Source: Rosenbergiella australiborealis (lineage in GTDB: Bacteria; Pseudomonadota; Gammaproteobacteria; Enterobacterales; Enterobacteriaceae). Taken from it: DNA of 64,000 nucleotides. A program made the translations under genes and the position numbers. Numbering within the stretch: the first letter of the stretch is position 1; every line of letters starts with the position of its first letter. A model generated the notes under the pieces. The model ran no database searches, was not told the DNA's origin, and was given only the letters and a program-made list of their open reading frames with translations. The DNA is taken from positions 124,001 to 188,000 of the forward strand of contig NZ_JABBFO010000001.1 in the NCBI RefSeq assembly GCF_018494035.1, in the 5' to 3' direction. Shown here piece after piece: positions 25,418-35,423 of the stretch.

Positions 25418-25706
25418 CTGAGTCTTTGCGTAACCCCTCGGGGGCGCTGAACTATGGGGCATTTATAGGGCTCGGAACTTCCCACGTACTTTATTCCATA
25501 GGGTAATGACTTACCCGAAATCGGGGACTACTCAGCGAGAGTAATTTAGGTGACTCATATTGAGTAAGAAACTCTCTTCCCATCACATTTTGAAAAATTC
25601 TCATCATTACGATCGCAAATAAGTGTGCTGAACGATAGATTTCGATATTTATTCGCGGTTTGATTGCACTTTCTACATCCTCATCATTTTTAGAAAGGCG
25701 GCAAGT

Positions 25707-26162
25707 ATGACAATAACGACTCGCTCTTGTGTGGTGAAAGGAAAACAAGCTGTGGAGGTCGTGACACAAACCGTCACTTATTCAGGGCAAGGGACACTAA
25801 TCAAGGTATTGCGTGGCGGAATTTGTGGCTCAGATCTGCACTATTATCAGCACGGAAAGGTCGGCAATTATGCCATCAAGATGCCAATGGTGCTCGGTCA
25901 TGAGGTGATTGGTACGGTAGAGCAGAGTGATAGTCCTTCGCTACACCCTGGACAAAAAGTCGCGATCAATCCCGCTAAAGCCTTTGGACAATACCAATAT
26001 TGTTTAGCTGACGAATCGAACCAATGTCTTGCCATGCAGTTTTTTGGCAGTGCGATGAGGGAGCCCCACGTCGATGGCGGCTTTACCCAATATAAAGTGG
26101 TGGAGACATCGCAGTGTATTCCGTTCGCTGCCTCATTGGATGAACGTGTAATCGTCTTTTAG
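25707..26162 (+). pseudogene. idnD: Truncated L-idonate 5-dehydrogenase
   Basis: The N-terminal 151 residues of a zinc-dependent medium-chain dehydrogenase like IdnD, which oxidises L-idonate to 5-ketogluconate. GGICGSDLHYYQHGKVG carries the catalytic Cys, MVLGHEVIG the catalytic His-Glu, and CLADESNQC is near the structural-zinc lobe. The frame stops after DERVIVF, about 190 residues short of the normal 343, so the NAD-binding Rossmann domain is missing. It lies 95 bp upstream of intact idnT, the normal gene neighbour, and the idnO and idnR genes are also absent. The enzyme is surely inactive. Confidence 0.82.
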
Positions 26163-26256
26163 TTTTTTGATATTGGCATCGAATAGGTATTGATCTCCAT
26201 TAAAAGACAGCCTGTCGTGTGTTCATTTAACCAATAATTATTTAAAAGGTAGTTAT

Positions 26257-27576
26257 ATGCCTATTACTATTATTGCTTTGGGTGTTGTGCTGTTGCTTGT
26301 GTTAATGATTGTTTTTAAGGTTAATGGATTTTTAGCGTTAATTTTTGTTTCCGCTGTCGTTGGGATCGCTGAAGGGATGACGCCTCTACAGGTGATAGCG
26401 TCAATTCAAAAAGGGGTGGGTAGCACCCTTGGTAGCTTAGCCATGATCCTCGGTTTTGGGGCGATGCTCGGTAAATTAGTCTCTGACACCGGCGCAGCGC
26501 AACGTATGGCAATGACATTAATTGACGCCTTTGGGAAGCAACGCGTCCAGTGGGCAATGATGGTTACTGGCTTGGTCGTTGGGTTAGCCATGTTCTATGA
26601 GATTGGCTTTGTCTTGCTGCTACCCTTGGTCTATACCGTTGTGGTCTCAGCGGGTATTCCACTCCTCTATATTGGCGTCCCCATGGTGGCAGCGCTATCT
26701 GTTACGCACTGCTTTTTACCTCCTCATCCTGGTCCAACCGCGATAGCGACTATCTTTGGCGCAAATCTAGGTACAACCCTGCTTTATGGCATGATATTAA
26801 CCTTACCGACGGTCATTATCGCTGGGCCTATCTTCTCCCGTTTTTTAAAAAAATACGAGAAGACACCGCCAGAGGGCCTCTATAATACAAAAATATTTAC
26901 TGATGCTGAGATGCCGGGGTTCTGGACCAGTATCTTTGCCGCGGTAATCCCCGTGGTCCTTATGGCCCTAGCGGCAGTATTTGAATTAACAGTCGCCAAA
27001 GAAAATCCTATTCGCCAATTCTTCGAGTTTATCGGCAACCCGGCTGTCGCCTTATTTATTTCGGTGATTATTGCAGCGGTAACATTAGGTTTACGTAATG
27101 GCCGTAACATTGAAGAGGTCATGGAGATGTGCGGGTCGTCGATCGCCGCTATCGCCATGATCGTATTTATCATTGCAGGGGGTGGGGCTTTCAAACAGGT
27201 CTTGGTTGATAGTGGTGTCGGGGAGTATATTGCGGAGACGATGCGTAACTCCTCGCTTTCACCCTTACTGATGTGTTGGACCGTTGCCGCAATGTTACGT
27301 ATTGCACTAGGGTCTGCGACGGTAGCCGCTATTACCACCGCCGGAATTGTGACACCTATTATCGCAGTTACCCATACAGATCCCGCTCTGATGGTCCTTG
27401 CCGTGGGGGCTGGTAGCGTCATCGCTTCCCATGTTAATGACCCTGGTTTCTGGTTATTTAAAGGGTATTTTAACTTAAGCGTGGGGGAGACGCTTAAAAC
27501 GTGGACGGTGATGGAGACCATTATCTCAGTTATTGGTTTAGTTGGGGTGTTGGTGCTTGAGGGTATTGTGGTGTAA
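26257..27576 (+). CDS. idnT: L-idonate/5-ketogluconate/gluconate transporter IdnT
   Basis: A 439-residue proton symporter of the GntP family with about 12-14 helices. It matches E. coli IdnT (439) more than GntU or GntT: MPITIIALGVVLLLVLMIVFKVNGF, ALSVTHCFLPPHPGPTAIATIF, and SHVNDPGFWLFKGYFNLSVGET. AAAAGG lies 6 bp before the start. The upstream idnD is truncated, so this transporter probably now serves gluconate. That fits the periplasmic gluconate made by Gcd elsewhere in the window, though this link is inference. An IS903-like element lies about 200 bp downstream. Confidence 0.92.
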   Translation: MPITIIALGVVLLLVLMIVFKVNGFLALIFVSAVVGIAEGMTPLQVIASIQKGVGSTLGSLAMILGFGAMLGKLVSDTGAAQRMAMTLIDAFGKQRVQWAMMVTGLVVGLAMFYEIGFVLLLPLVYTVVVSAGIPLLYIGVPMVAALSVTHCFLPPHPGPTAIATIFGANLGTTLLYGMILTLPTVIIAGPIFSRFLKKYEKTPPEGLYNTKIFTDAEMPGFWTSIFAAVIPVVLMALAAVFELTVAKENPIRQFFEFIGNPAVALFISVIIAAVTLGLRNGRNIEEVMEMCGSSIAAIAMIVFIIAGGGAFKQVLVDSGVGEYIAETMRNSSLSPLLMCWTVAAMLRIALGSATVAAITTAGIVTPIIAVTHTDPALMVLAVGAGSVIASHVNDPGFWLFKGYFNLSVGETLKTWTVMETIISVIGLVGVLVLEGIVV

Positions 27577-27779
27577 GTAAGGGGTATCGCGAGGAGTGGC
27601 TGTCTGCTCGCGGTGGATTTACGGCTAATTCAGCAGTGCTGCGGGACAAGTAGAGTATCACCGCTAGGCAGTCCAGGACGATGGTGAGAAAAAGAGACTC
27701 TTGAAAGGCTGTTTATGTATTTCACGTCGAAAGAGTTGTTGAGCAATAAGACTTTGTAGCCAGCCAGTAAGCAATAAAT

Positions 27780-28817
27780 GGCTTTGTTGAGCAAATCGAG
27801 CTTTTGCTGAGTTGGAAGATCAGATCATGCATCCCCTGACAACACAGGCCGTACCGTGGCAAGCAGAAGTTCAAAATCACTAATAGGAAGGCCTGCAATA
27901 AAGTCCTCATCAACCGTGGTTCCCTCACTTTTTGGCTCGATGATGAGACGATTAAGTCGTGGTGTGACCATACAGCCACACCTTCAGCACGGGGAAGACC
28001 CCAGCGTTATTCTGATCTTGCCATCACCACCGCTCTGATGAGTAAACGCTTATTCCGGCCGAGCCTGCGGGCTGCACTGGATTTCATTAATTCTATTTTC
28101 GCCCTGATGAACGTTCCGTTGCCCGGATTACACTTGCGTTAGCAAACGGGCGAAGTCGGTCAATATCAGTTTCAAAACAGCTACCCGGAGCGAAATCGTG
28201 CATCTTGTGATTGATTCCACCGGCCTGAAGGTCTTCGGTGAAGGAGAGTGGAAAGTCAGGAAACACGGCAAAGAGCGGCGTCGGGCCTGGAATAAGTTGC
28301 ATCTGGCCGTTGATGCGAAGACGCATGAAATTATCTGTGCAGACCTGTCGCTGAACAATGTCACGGGCTCGGAAGCCTTCCAGGGCCTTATCCGACAGAC
28401 TTACAGAAAAATTAGGGCGGCGCTTACGACACCCGGTTGTGCCACGATAAACTTCGGCGTAAGCATATCAGCGCACTGATCTCTCCCCGTAAAGGAGCGG
28501 GTTACTGGCCCGGAGAGTACGTGGACTGAAACCGTGCAGTAGTAAATCAGCGTCTGAGCGGGAGCAATGTGCGGTGGAAACGGATAAGAGATTACAACCG
28601 TCGCTCGATAGCGGAAACGGCGATGTACAAGGTAAAACAGCTGTTTGGAGGTACACTGACACTGCGTGGTTATGATGGGTAAGTAGCGGAGGCTATGGCC
28701 ATGGTGTGTGCACTGAACAAAATGACGAAGTCTGCTATGCCAGAAAGCGTCAGAATTGCCTAAAATCTGGCCAACTGCAGAGATGCTTATCCGAATACTG
28801 ATTTATTTAACAGAGCC
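27780..28817 (+). mobile_element. IS903-like element (IS5 family), decayed
   Basis: The left end GGCTTTGTTGAGCAAATCGA (27780) and the right end ATTTATTTAACAGAGCC (to 28817) are imperfect inverted repeats matching IS903-type ends. The length of 1038 bp is close to IS903 (1057). The element holds a broken transposase gene. No 9-bp target repeat is visible in the flanks. Its right end lies 2 bp from a fragment of an IS630 terminus. Confidence 0.8.
27858..28763 (+). pseudogene. IS903-type transposase, multiple frameshifts and stops
   Basis: The protein can be followed in several frames: KQKFKITNRKACNKVLINRGSL, FWLDDETIKSW, then a TAG at about 28140, then VIDSTGLKVFGEGEWKVRKHGKERR, THEIICADLSLNNVTGSEAF, a deletion near 28420, RKGAGYWPGEYVD, IAETAMYKVKQLFG and finally KMTKSAMPESVRIA. 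The catalytic triad is broken by the deletion and stops, so the element cannot transpose by itself. Confidence 0.8.
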
Positions 28818-28819
28818 GC

Positions 28820-28845
28820 GATCGACTATTCGGCGCAGTTATTTA
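28820..28845 (+). mobile_element. Terminal fragment of an IS630 element
   Basis: The segment GATCGACTATTCGGCGCAG plus TTATTTA matches the 5' terminal inverted repeat of the complete IS630 (47466-47491) with one mismatch. Only this end remains; the adjoining sequence is the IS903-like element. It marks a former third IS630 insertion at the left edge of the polysaccharide locus. Confidence 0.7.
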
Positions 28846-29176
28846 GACTGTTAGCACATGAAATTAATATGTTGACTTACTGATTTATAGAAAAATTAAG
28901 CTATCTAGTTAGATTAATTTGAGAAATATCCAAAAATTAATGTGCATAATTTCAGTTTAGTCTAAGAAATCTATATAATTCTACCCATAAAGCTTACTAT
29001 TCGCATAGTGGCTTGAAGTTAATACTACATAGAAAGACTCTAAGTTACTGAGTTTAAATTAGATTAGTGCTGGGGGTCATAATTTTCACCCGTGATTTGG
29101 TAACGACAACCAAGGGCGGTAGCATGCATAAGATAGATTAATCGGTATCAACGACCATAAGTGAGAACATAGTTTA
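28846..29176 (+). promoter_or_regulatory. Leader and promoter region of the polysaccharide locus
   Basis: A 331-bp AT-rich non-coding leader before rfbB. It contains the ops element described separately and no coding frame. Long untranslated leaders with a JUMPstart sequence are usual before O-antigen and capsule operons. Confidence 0.55.
29115..29126 (+). promoter_or_regulatory. ops element (RfaH recruitment) upstream of rfbB
   Basis: GGCGGTAGCATG preceded by CAAG matches the ops core (GGCGGTAGYNT) of JUMPstart leaders, 50 bp before the rfbB start. RfaH binds paused RNA polymerase here and reduces termination in long surface-polysaccharide operons. Confidence 0.8.
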
Positions 29177-30259
29177 ATGAAAGTGATTGTAACGGGAGGC
29201 GCAGGCTTTATTGGCTCAGCCGTAGTCAGACATATTATTGAGCAGACCGATGACTATGTGCTTGTATTGGATAGCTTAACTTATGCTGGCAACTTGACGT
29301 CTTTAAAAGATGTGTGTGATAACCCACGATTTAGCTTTACGCGCACAGATATCACCGATAAGCAGGCCGTGGTTGAGCAATTTACCAAGTTTCAGCCTGA
29401 TATTGTGATGCACCTCGCAGCAGAAAGCCATGTAGACCGATCTATTGATGGACCCGCTGAATTTATTCAGACCAATATCATTGGAACTTTCACACTATTA
29501 GAAGCGGCTCGAGACTTTTACAATAAACTATCGGATGATAAGCAGGCACAATTCCGTTTCCACCATATATCTACTGATGAAGTGTATGGCGATTTAGAAG
29601 GAACAACAGACCTTTTTACCGAAGAAACACCTTATGCGCCAAGTAGTCCTTACTCTGCTTCAAAAGCCAGCAGTGATCACCTAGTTAGGGCATGGCATCG
29701 TACTTACGGTTTACCAGTGGTTATCACTAACTGTTCTAATAATTATGGTCCTTATCATTTCCCTGAGAAATTAATCCCGCTGACTATACTAAATGCTTTA
29801 GCAGGCAAAGCTTTACCCATTTATGGTAATGGGCAGCAAATACGGGATTGGTTATATGTTGAAGATCATGCACGTGCACTCTATTTAGTCGCAACGACTG
29901 CACAATTCGGTGAAACTTATAATATTGGTGGCAATAATGAGCGCAAGAATATTGAAGTTGTAGAAACTATTTGTAGTATTCTTGACAAGAGAATAATTAA
30001 CAAACCTAACGATATCAAAAGCTTTTCAGAATTGATGTCGTTTGTAAAAGACAGGCCTGGTCACGATGCTCGTTATGCAATTGATGCGTCAAAAATAACG
30101 AAAGATTTAAATTGGCAACCTCAAGAAACGTTTGAAACAGGGATAGAAAAAACGGTGGATTGGTATTTAGCCAACAAAGACTGGTGGCAAAGTGTACTAG
30201 ACGGTTCTTACACAGGTGAAAGTTTAGGCTTAGATTCGCAAAATGAGGGGAATCCATAA
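29177..30259 (+). CDS. rfbB: dTDP-glucose 4,6-dehydratase
   Basis: RmlB/RfbB converts dTDP-glucose to dTDP-4-keto-6-deoxyglucose using bound NAD. The 360-residue extended SDR shows [15 protein letters not shown] (NAD site), [15 protein letters not shown], the catalytic [11 protein letters not shown] and [12 protein letters not shown] (Tyr-x-x-x-Lys), and [14 protein letters not shown]. It is the first gene after the ops leader and overlaps rfbA by one base (TAATG). rmlC and rmlD, needed for dTDP-rhamnose, do not follow. The product may feed another deoxysugar, or rmlCD may lie elsewhere. Confidence 0.96.
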   Translation: MKVIVTGGAGFIGSAVVRHIIEQTDDYVLVLDSLTYAGNLTSLKDVCDNPRFSFTRTDITDKQAVVEQFTKFQPDIVMHLAAESHVDRSIDGPAEFIQTNIIGTFTLLEAARDFYNKLSDDKQAQFRFHHISTDEVYGDLEGTTDLFTEETPYAPSSPYSASKASSDHLVRAWHRTYGLPVVITNCSNNYGPYHFPEKLIPLTILNALAGKALPIYGNGQQIRDWLYVEDHARALYLVATTAQFGETYNIGGNNERKNIEVVETICSILDKRIINKPNDIKSFSELMSFVKDRPGHDARYAIDASKITKDLNWQPQETFETGIEKTVDWYLANKDWWQSVLDGSYTGESLGLDSQNEGNP

Positions 30260-31128
30260 TGAAAGGGATTGTTCTGGCAGGTGGGTCAGGAACTCGACTC
30301 TATCCGATTACACAGGGTGTATCTAAGCAATTGCTTCCTATTTACGATAAGCCAATGATTTTTTATCCAATCTCTGTATTAATGCTAGCAGGGATTAGAG
30401 ACATTCTGATTATTTCAACACCTGATGATATGCCGAGTTTTCAACGCTTATTAGGTGATGGAAGTCGTTTTGGCGTTAGTTTTTCCTATGCTATTCAACC
30501 TTCTCCTGACGGTCTAGCACAAGCGTTTCTTATTGGTGAGAAATTCATTGGTAATGATACGTGTGCATTAGTGTTAGGAGATAATATTTATTTTGGCGAA
30601 AGTTTCGGTAAAAAATTAGAAAATGCTGCGAACTTAGAATCAGGGGCTCTAGTTTTTGGTTACCAGGTTCCAGACCCAGAGCGGTTTGGCGTAGTAGAAT
30701 TTGACCAAAATTTCAAAGCCATCTCTTTAGAAGAAAAACCCACCTCACCAAAATCTCTTTGGGCGGTGACGGGACTCTATTTCTATGATAACCACGTTGT
30801 AGATATGGCGAAAGCAGTCAAACCATCTCCACGTGGTGAATTAGAAATAACAAGCTTAAATCAGATGTACCTAGAGAAAGATCAACTGCAAGTTGAGTTA
30901 TTAGGGCGTGGGTTCGCTTGGCTTGACACAGGAACACACGATAGCTTAATGGAAGCTTCACAGTTCATTCATACAATTGAAAAACGCCAAGGTATGAAAG
31001 TTGCCTGCCTTGAGGAAATTGCCTTAAGGAAGGGCTGGCTTTCGAATGAACAAGTCGCCAAACAGGCCAAATATTTAAGCAAAACTGAGTATGGGCGCTA
31101 CTTAGCACATTTATTGGCAGGCCATTAA
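30259..31128 (+). CDS. rfbA: Glucose-1-phosphate thymidylyltransferase
   Basis: RmlA/RfbA makes dTDP-glucose from glucose 1-phosphate and dTTP. The 289-residue protein has the nucleotide-binding start [20 protein letters not shown], the PKQ-type loop [28 protein letters not shown] and [20 protein letters not shown]. It overlaps rfbB by one base and is followed, after about 140 bp, by insertion-sequence debris that separates it from the rest of the locus. No defect is visible. Confidence 0.96.
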   Translation: MKGIVLAGGSGTRLYPITQGVSKQLLPIYDKPMIFYPISVLMLAGIRDILIISTPDDMPSFQRLLGDGSRFGVSFSYAIQPSPDGLAQAFLIGEKFIGNDTCALVLGDNIYFGESFGKKLENAANLESGALVFGYQVPDPERFGVVEFDQNFKAISLEEKPTSPKSLWAVTGLYFYDNHVVDMAKAVKPSPRGELEITSLNQMYLEKDQLQVELLGRGFAWLDTGTHDSLMEASQFIHTIEKRQGMKVACLEEIALRKGWLSNEQVAKQAKYLSKTEYGRYLAHLLAGH

Positions 31129-31525
31129 ATTACATCATGAAAATATTACTATTGGGTAAAATTGCTCAGTTTTGATGGGTACTATAGCGATTGTTACCTA
31201 CCTTGTGTGTTATTGCTATATTTAATAGAAGCAGCACTATTTATTGTGGCGAATAGCCCAGGTATCGTAGACACTTTTTTGCTTCATAATGGAGGCCTAA
31301 AGAGGAGTGTTTATGTCAGTCAAAACGTTCACTGAATAGTTCAAAATTGAAGCTGTGAAACAGGTCACTGAGCAGGGGTACCCTGTATCTGAGGTTCCCT
31401 CTTGATTTGGTGTATCCACTAATAGTCTTTACGCCTGGTTTAAGCGCTACCATGTAGTGGTACAGTAAATTTGGCCACCTGAATAGAGGTGATATCATCA
31501 CCTCACAGTAAAAATAGGTGACATT

Positions 31526-32700
<1,175 letters not shown>

Positions 32701-33588
32701 CCACTACACCAGAAGCCCGAGCTGCAGCGTAAGTAGGACGATACACTTCAGCATGAAGTACGCCTTCATTAAAGAAATGTCGTCTTTTTATGCTGTACGC
32801 CGATTATTTCTGGTTCTTGCCCTCCATCACAGCGGTTATTACTAGTGGCTAAAGCGGCCCAAATCTTTGCGCACCCGGTAAGATGAACAGCTAACAGGCT
32901 TGATTAACTAACTGTGGCTTGAAAGAGGTACGGTTTACGGCTATCGAAAAGTCTGGCTCGATATGAAAGATCTAGGTGAGTGCTTCGGACCTAACATGAT
33001 CGCGCGCCTGATGAGGCGCGCTGAACTAGCATCTCAGACTAGATACCGAAGATGCTTGCCGATTCAAATTACTTTGAACGCCAGTTCGTTGTCCCAACCG
33101 CAAATACGCATTAGGTGAGTGACATGACTTATATAAGGACGCATGAGTGTTGGCTATATCTGGCTGTTATTCTTGATCTCTTCTCAGGCAGGGTTATCGG
33201 TTGGAGCATGAGTGGACGAATGTCCGCTGTTTAGTAATGGATGCATTATTTATGGCGGTATGGCGATGTAAACCCACGTTGGAAGTATTAATCCATTCAG
33301 ATCAGGGCTCTCAATATAAGAGCGAAAGATGTCTGAATTTTATGACAGCACACAATTTGAGAAGCAGCATGCGTCGTCGAGGTAATTGCCATGACAACGG
33401 CCGTGGCAGAAAGCTTTTTCCAGTTGCTAAAACGGGAACGCATCAAGAAACGGATCTACAAAAATAGGCAAGAGGTGAAGGCCGATATCATCGATTATGT
33501 CGAGATGTTTTATAATGTTAAACGCCGCCACAGTGTCTGTGAGGACTAACCCTGTAGTTTATGAGGCACGGAAGAGTCTAGGAAACTA

Positions 33589-34237
33589 AGGTTGATTCAA
33601 TCTGATCCTCCAATTCAACAAGAGTTCGATTTATTCAATAAAGCTATAAATTCAAAAAATAAAAATCATGGTCAATATTCAATCGAAATTAGTGATTAAA
33701 AATTACCTGTGCAAGTTAGGATATCGACCACCAACACTTCATTATCATGGTCAGTAACTAGAGGTTTCACAACCGCTGAGCCGATAAAACATACACTATC
33801 AATAACTAAAATATTCATAAATATTAGTATGTTGTTGTACAGCCGATTCATCTCATGCCATATTAAACTGACGTCAATAATTTATCATCATGGCGGGTTA
33901 ATACAACTCTCAACAGTTAAAAAATCAAAAGCATAGAAAAAAGCAAGAATTTTTAACAAAAATAATGTTAGTGAATGCATTAATAGATTACATATAACAA
34001 CTTTGTTTATTTAATTAACAATTCTACACTATGAACCAATTTTTTATGCAGAAGAACACCACATAATCCCTCTGTCATATTCCTAATAAAAGTCCTCCCG
34101 TGTTAGAATTGTATTGTTTCAGGGCAGGCATGGCATGGGTTGTATTTTTTACCGGGAAAAGTAAAAATATCAAAAACTTAAGTTTTTTAAACCACACTAG
34201 TAATGTTTTGATGAGGACTTTAGTTACTACAGCTAAG
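33589..34237 (+). other. AT-rich stretch between IS debris and the second ops element
   Basis: About 650 bp without a convincing gene. From 33593 a 36-codon open frame (LIQSDPPIQQEFDLFNKAI...) ends at 33699. It looks like the 3' tail of a polysaccharide gene cut by the old IS3, but I cannot identify it. The rest is probably leader and promoter for the operon starting at 34338. Confidence 0.4.
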
Positions 34238-34249
34238 GGCGGTAGCCTG
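34238..34249 (+). promoter_or_regulatory. Second ops element, upstream of the cupin-wzm/wzt operon
   Basis: GGCGGTAGCCTG preceded by CTAAG again matches the ops core, 89 bp before the first gene at 34338. It indicates that this operon has its own RfaH-dependent leader, separate from that of rfbBA. Confidence 0.78.
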
Positions 34250-34337
34250 CTGATTTTCATGATCTTTTTCTGTGTACTCGACCTATCTTAGTTGAGAAAT
34301 TACTGCTTAATTGATTGGTATTTTTAGGGTTAATCTT

Positions 34338-34664
34338 ATGGAAATTAAAAAGGTAAATCAGTTTATCCGTGGGTGGTTTGTTGGCGGTTTTGAGCCTACT
34401 CTTTACAAAACAACTGATGTTGAAGTTGCTGTTCAGCACTTCAAATCCGGTGATAAAGAAGCCAGTCATTGCCATAAAATCGCCACAGAGATCACTGTGA
34501 TTGTCAGTGGTCGAGCTTTAATGAACGGTAATCTCATCAGTGCGGGAGAAGTTGTTAAAATCTCACCGGGTGAGTACACAGATTTCGAAGCACTCGAAGA
34601 CACTGTGACAACAGTCGTAAAAGTTCCCGGCGTATTAAATGATAAATATCTGAAGGCAGAATAA
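34338..34664 (+). CDS. Small cupin-domain protein
   Basis: A 108-residue single-cupin protein starting MEIKKVNQFIRGWFVGGFEP. The cupin motif 1 region is HFKSGDKEASHCHKIATEITVIVSGRALMNG, with metal-ligand candidates His-x-His and Glu. Motif 2 lies in KISPGEYTDFEALEDTVTTVV. The start at 34338 fits the conserved beginning better than the frame from 34311. It is the first gene of the operon, 1 bp before the nucleotidyltransferase. Such small cupins in polysaccharide loci may be sugar isomerases/epimerases or sensors; the substrate is unknown. Confidence 0.72.
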   Translation: MEIKKVNQFIRGWFVGGFEPTLYKTTDVEVAVQHFKSGDKEASHCHKIATEITVIVSGRALMNGNLISAGEVVKISPGEYTDFEALEDTVTTVVKVPGVLNDKYLKAE

Positions 34665-34665
34665 A

Positions 34666-35421
34666 ATGTTAAATATCGTTGTTCCTATGGCTGGTCGAGG
34701 TAGTCGATTCTCTAGAGAAGGTTATACTGATCCAAAGCCTTTGATCCCCCTTAACGACAAACGCATGATAGAAGTAGTTATTAATAACCTTAAACCCAAT
34801 CAGCCTCATAAATTTATTTTTATCTGCCAGCAGGATCATATCGAAAAATACGATTTATCAACAAAGCTCAATGAATGGGCACCAGGGTGTAAAATTGTTT
34901 GTATCGATGGTATTACTGATGGGGCCGCCTGCACTGTGTTGTGTGCAAAAAAATTCATTGATAATGATCAGCCGTTGATGATTGCCAATTCTGACCAGTG
35001 GATCGATATCGATATTAACGATTATCTGAAATATATGGGTGATGAAAATCTGTCAGGTCTGATTATGACTATGTCAGCTAACGATCCTAAATGGTCTTAC
35101 GCTGAGTTAAACAGTGGCGACAGAGTTATTCGCGTTGTCGAAAAGGAAGTGGTATCGGAAGAAGCTACGGTAGGTATTTACAATTTCAAACATGGCGCTG
35201 ACTTTTGCCGTAACGCTAATAAAATGATTGAACTGAATGAGCGTACTAACGGTGAATTTTATGTAGCTCCTGTATACACCTGGATGTATCGTGAAGAAGA
35301 TGCAGACATTGGTGTCTATAACATTGGAGCTGAAGCAGATGGAATGTATGGTTTAGGTATCCCTTCTGATTTGAAATTATTTTTATCACTGGATATTTCA
35401 AAGAAAGCGTTGGACTTTTAA
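34666..35421 (+). CDS. Nucleotidyltransferase (sugar- or polyol-phosphate type)
   Basis: A 251-residue NTP_transferase-family protein. MLNIVVPMAGRGSRFSREGY is the nucleotide-binding loop, and DPKPLIPLNDKRMIEVVI holds the conserved Pro-Lys-Pro. MIANSDQWIDIDINDYL carries a metal-binding Asp, and WSYAELNSGDRVIRVVEKE resembles the substrate region. It should activate a phosphorylated small molecule as an NDP derivative. The specific substrate is not readable. A diverged relative is encoded at the end of the same operon (42921), so the two may act on the same or consecutive intermediates. Confidence 0.8.
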   Translation: MLNIVVPMAGRGSRFSREGYTDPKPLIPLNDKRMIEVVINNLKPNQPHKFIFICQQDHIEKYDLSTKLNEWAPGCKIVCIDGITDGAACTVLCAKKFIDNDQPLMIANSDQWIDIDINDYLKYMGDENLSGLIMTMSANDPKWSYAELNSGDRVIRVVEKEVVSEEATVGIYNFKHGADFCRNANKMIELNERTNGEFYVAPVYTWMYREEDADIGVYNIGAEADGMYGLGIPSDLKLFLSLDISKKALDF

Positions 35422-35423
35422 GT

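Noticed and set aside
25491-25769. Minus-strand frame overlapping the idnD start
   Set aside because: Overlaps a recognised gene, has no family resemblance and no ribosome site. The region between ynfA and idnD appears non-coding.
26880-27521. Long minus-strand frame across idnT
   Set aside because: Antisense shadow of a membrane-protein gene, with low-complexity composition and no start signal.
33201-33467. A separate small gene of 88 residues
   Set aside because: It is a piece of the decayed IS3 OrfB (HSDQGSQYKS region) and not an independent gene.
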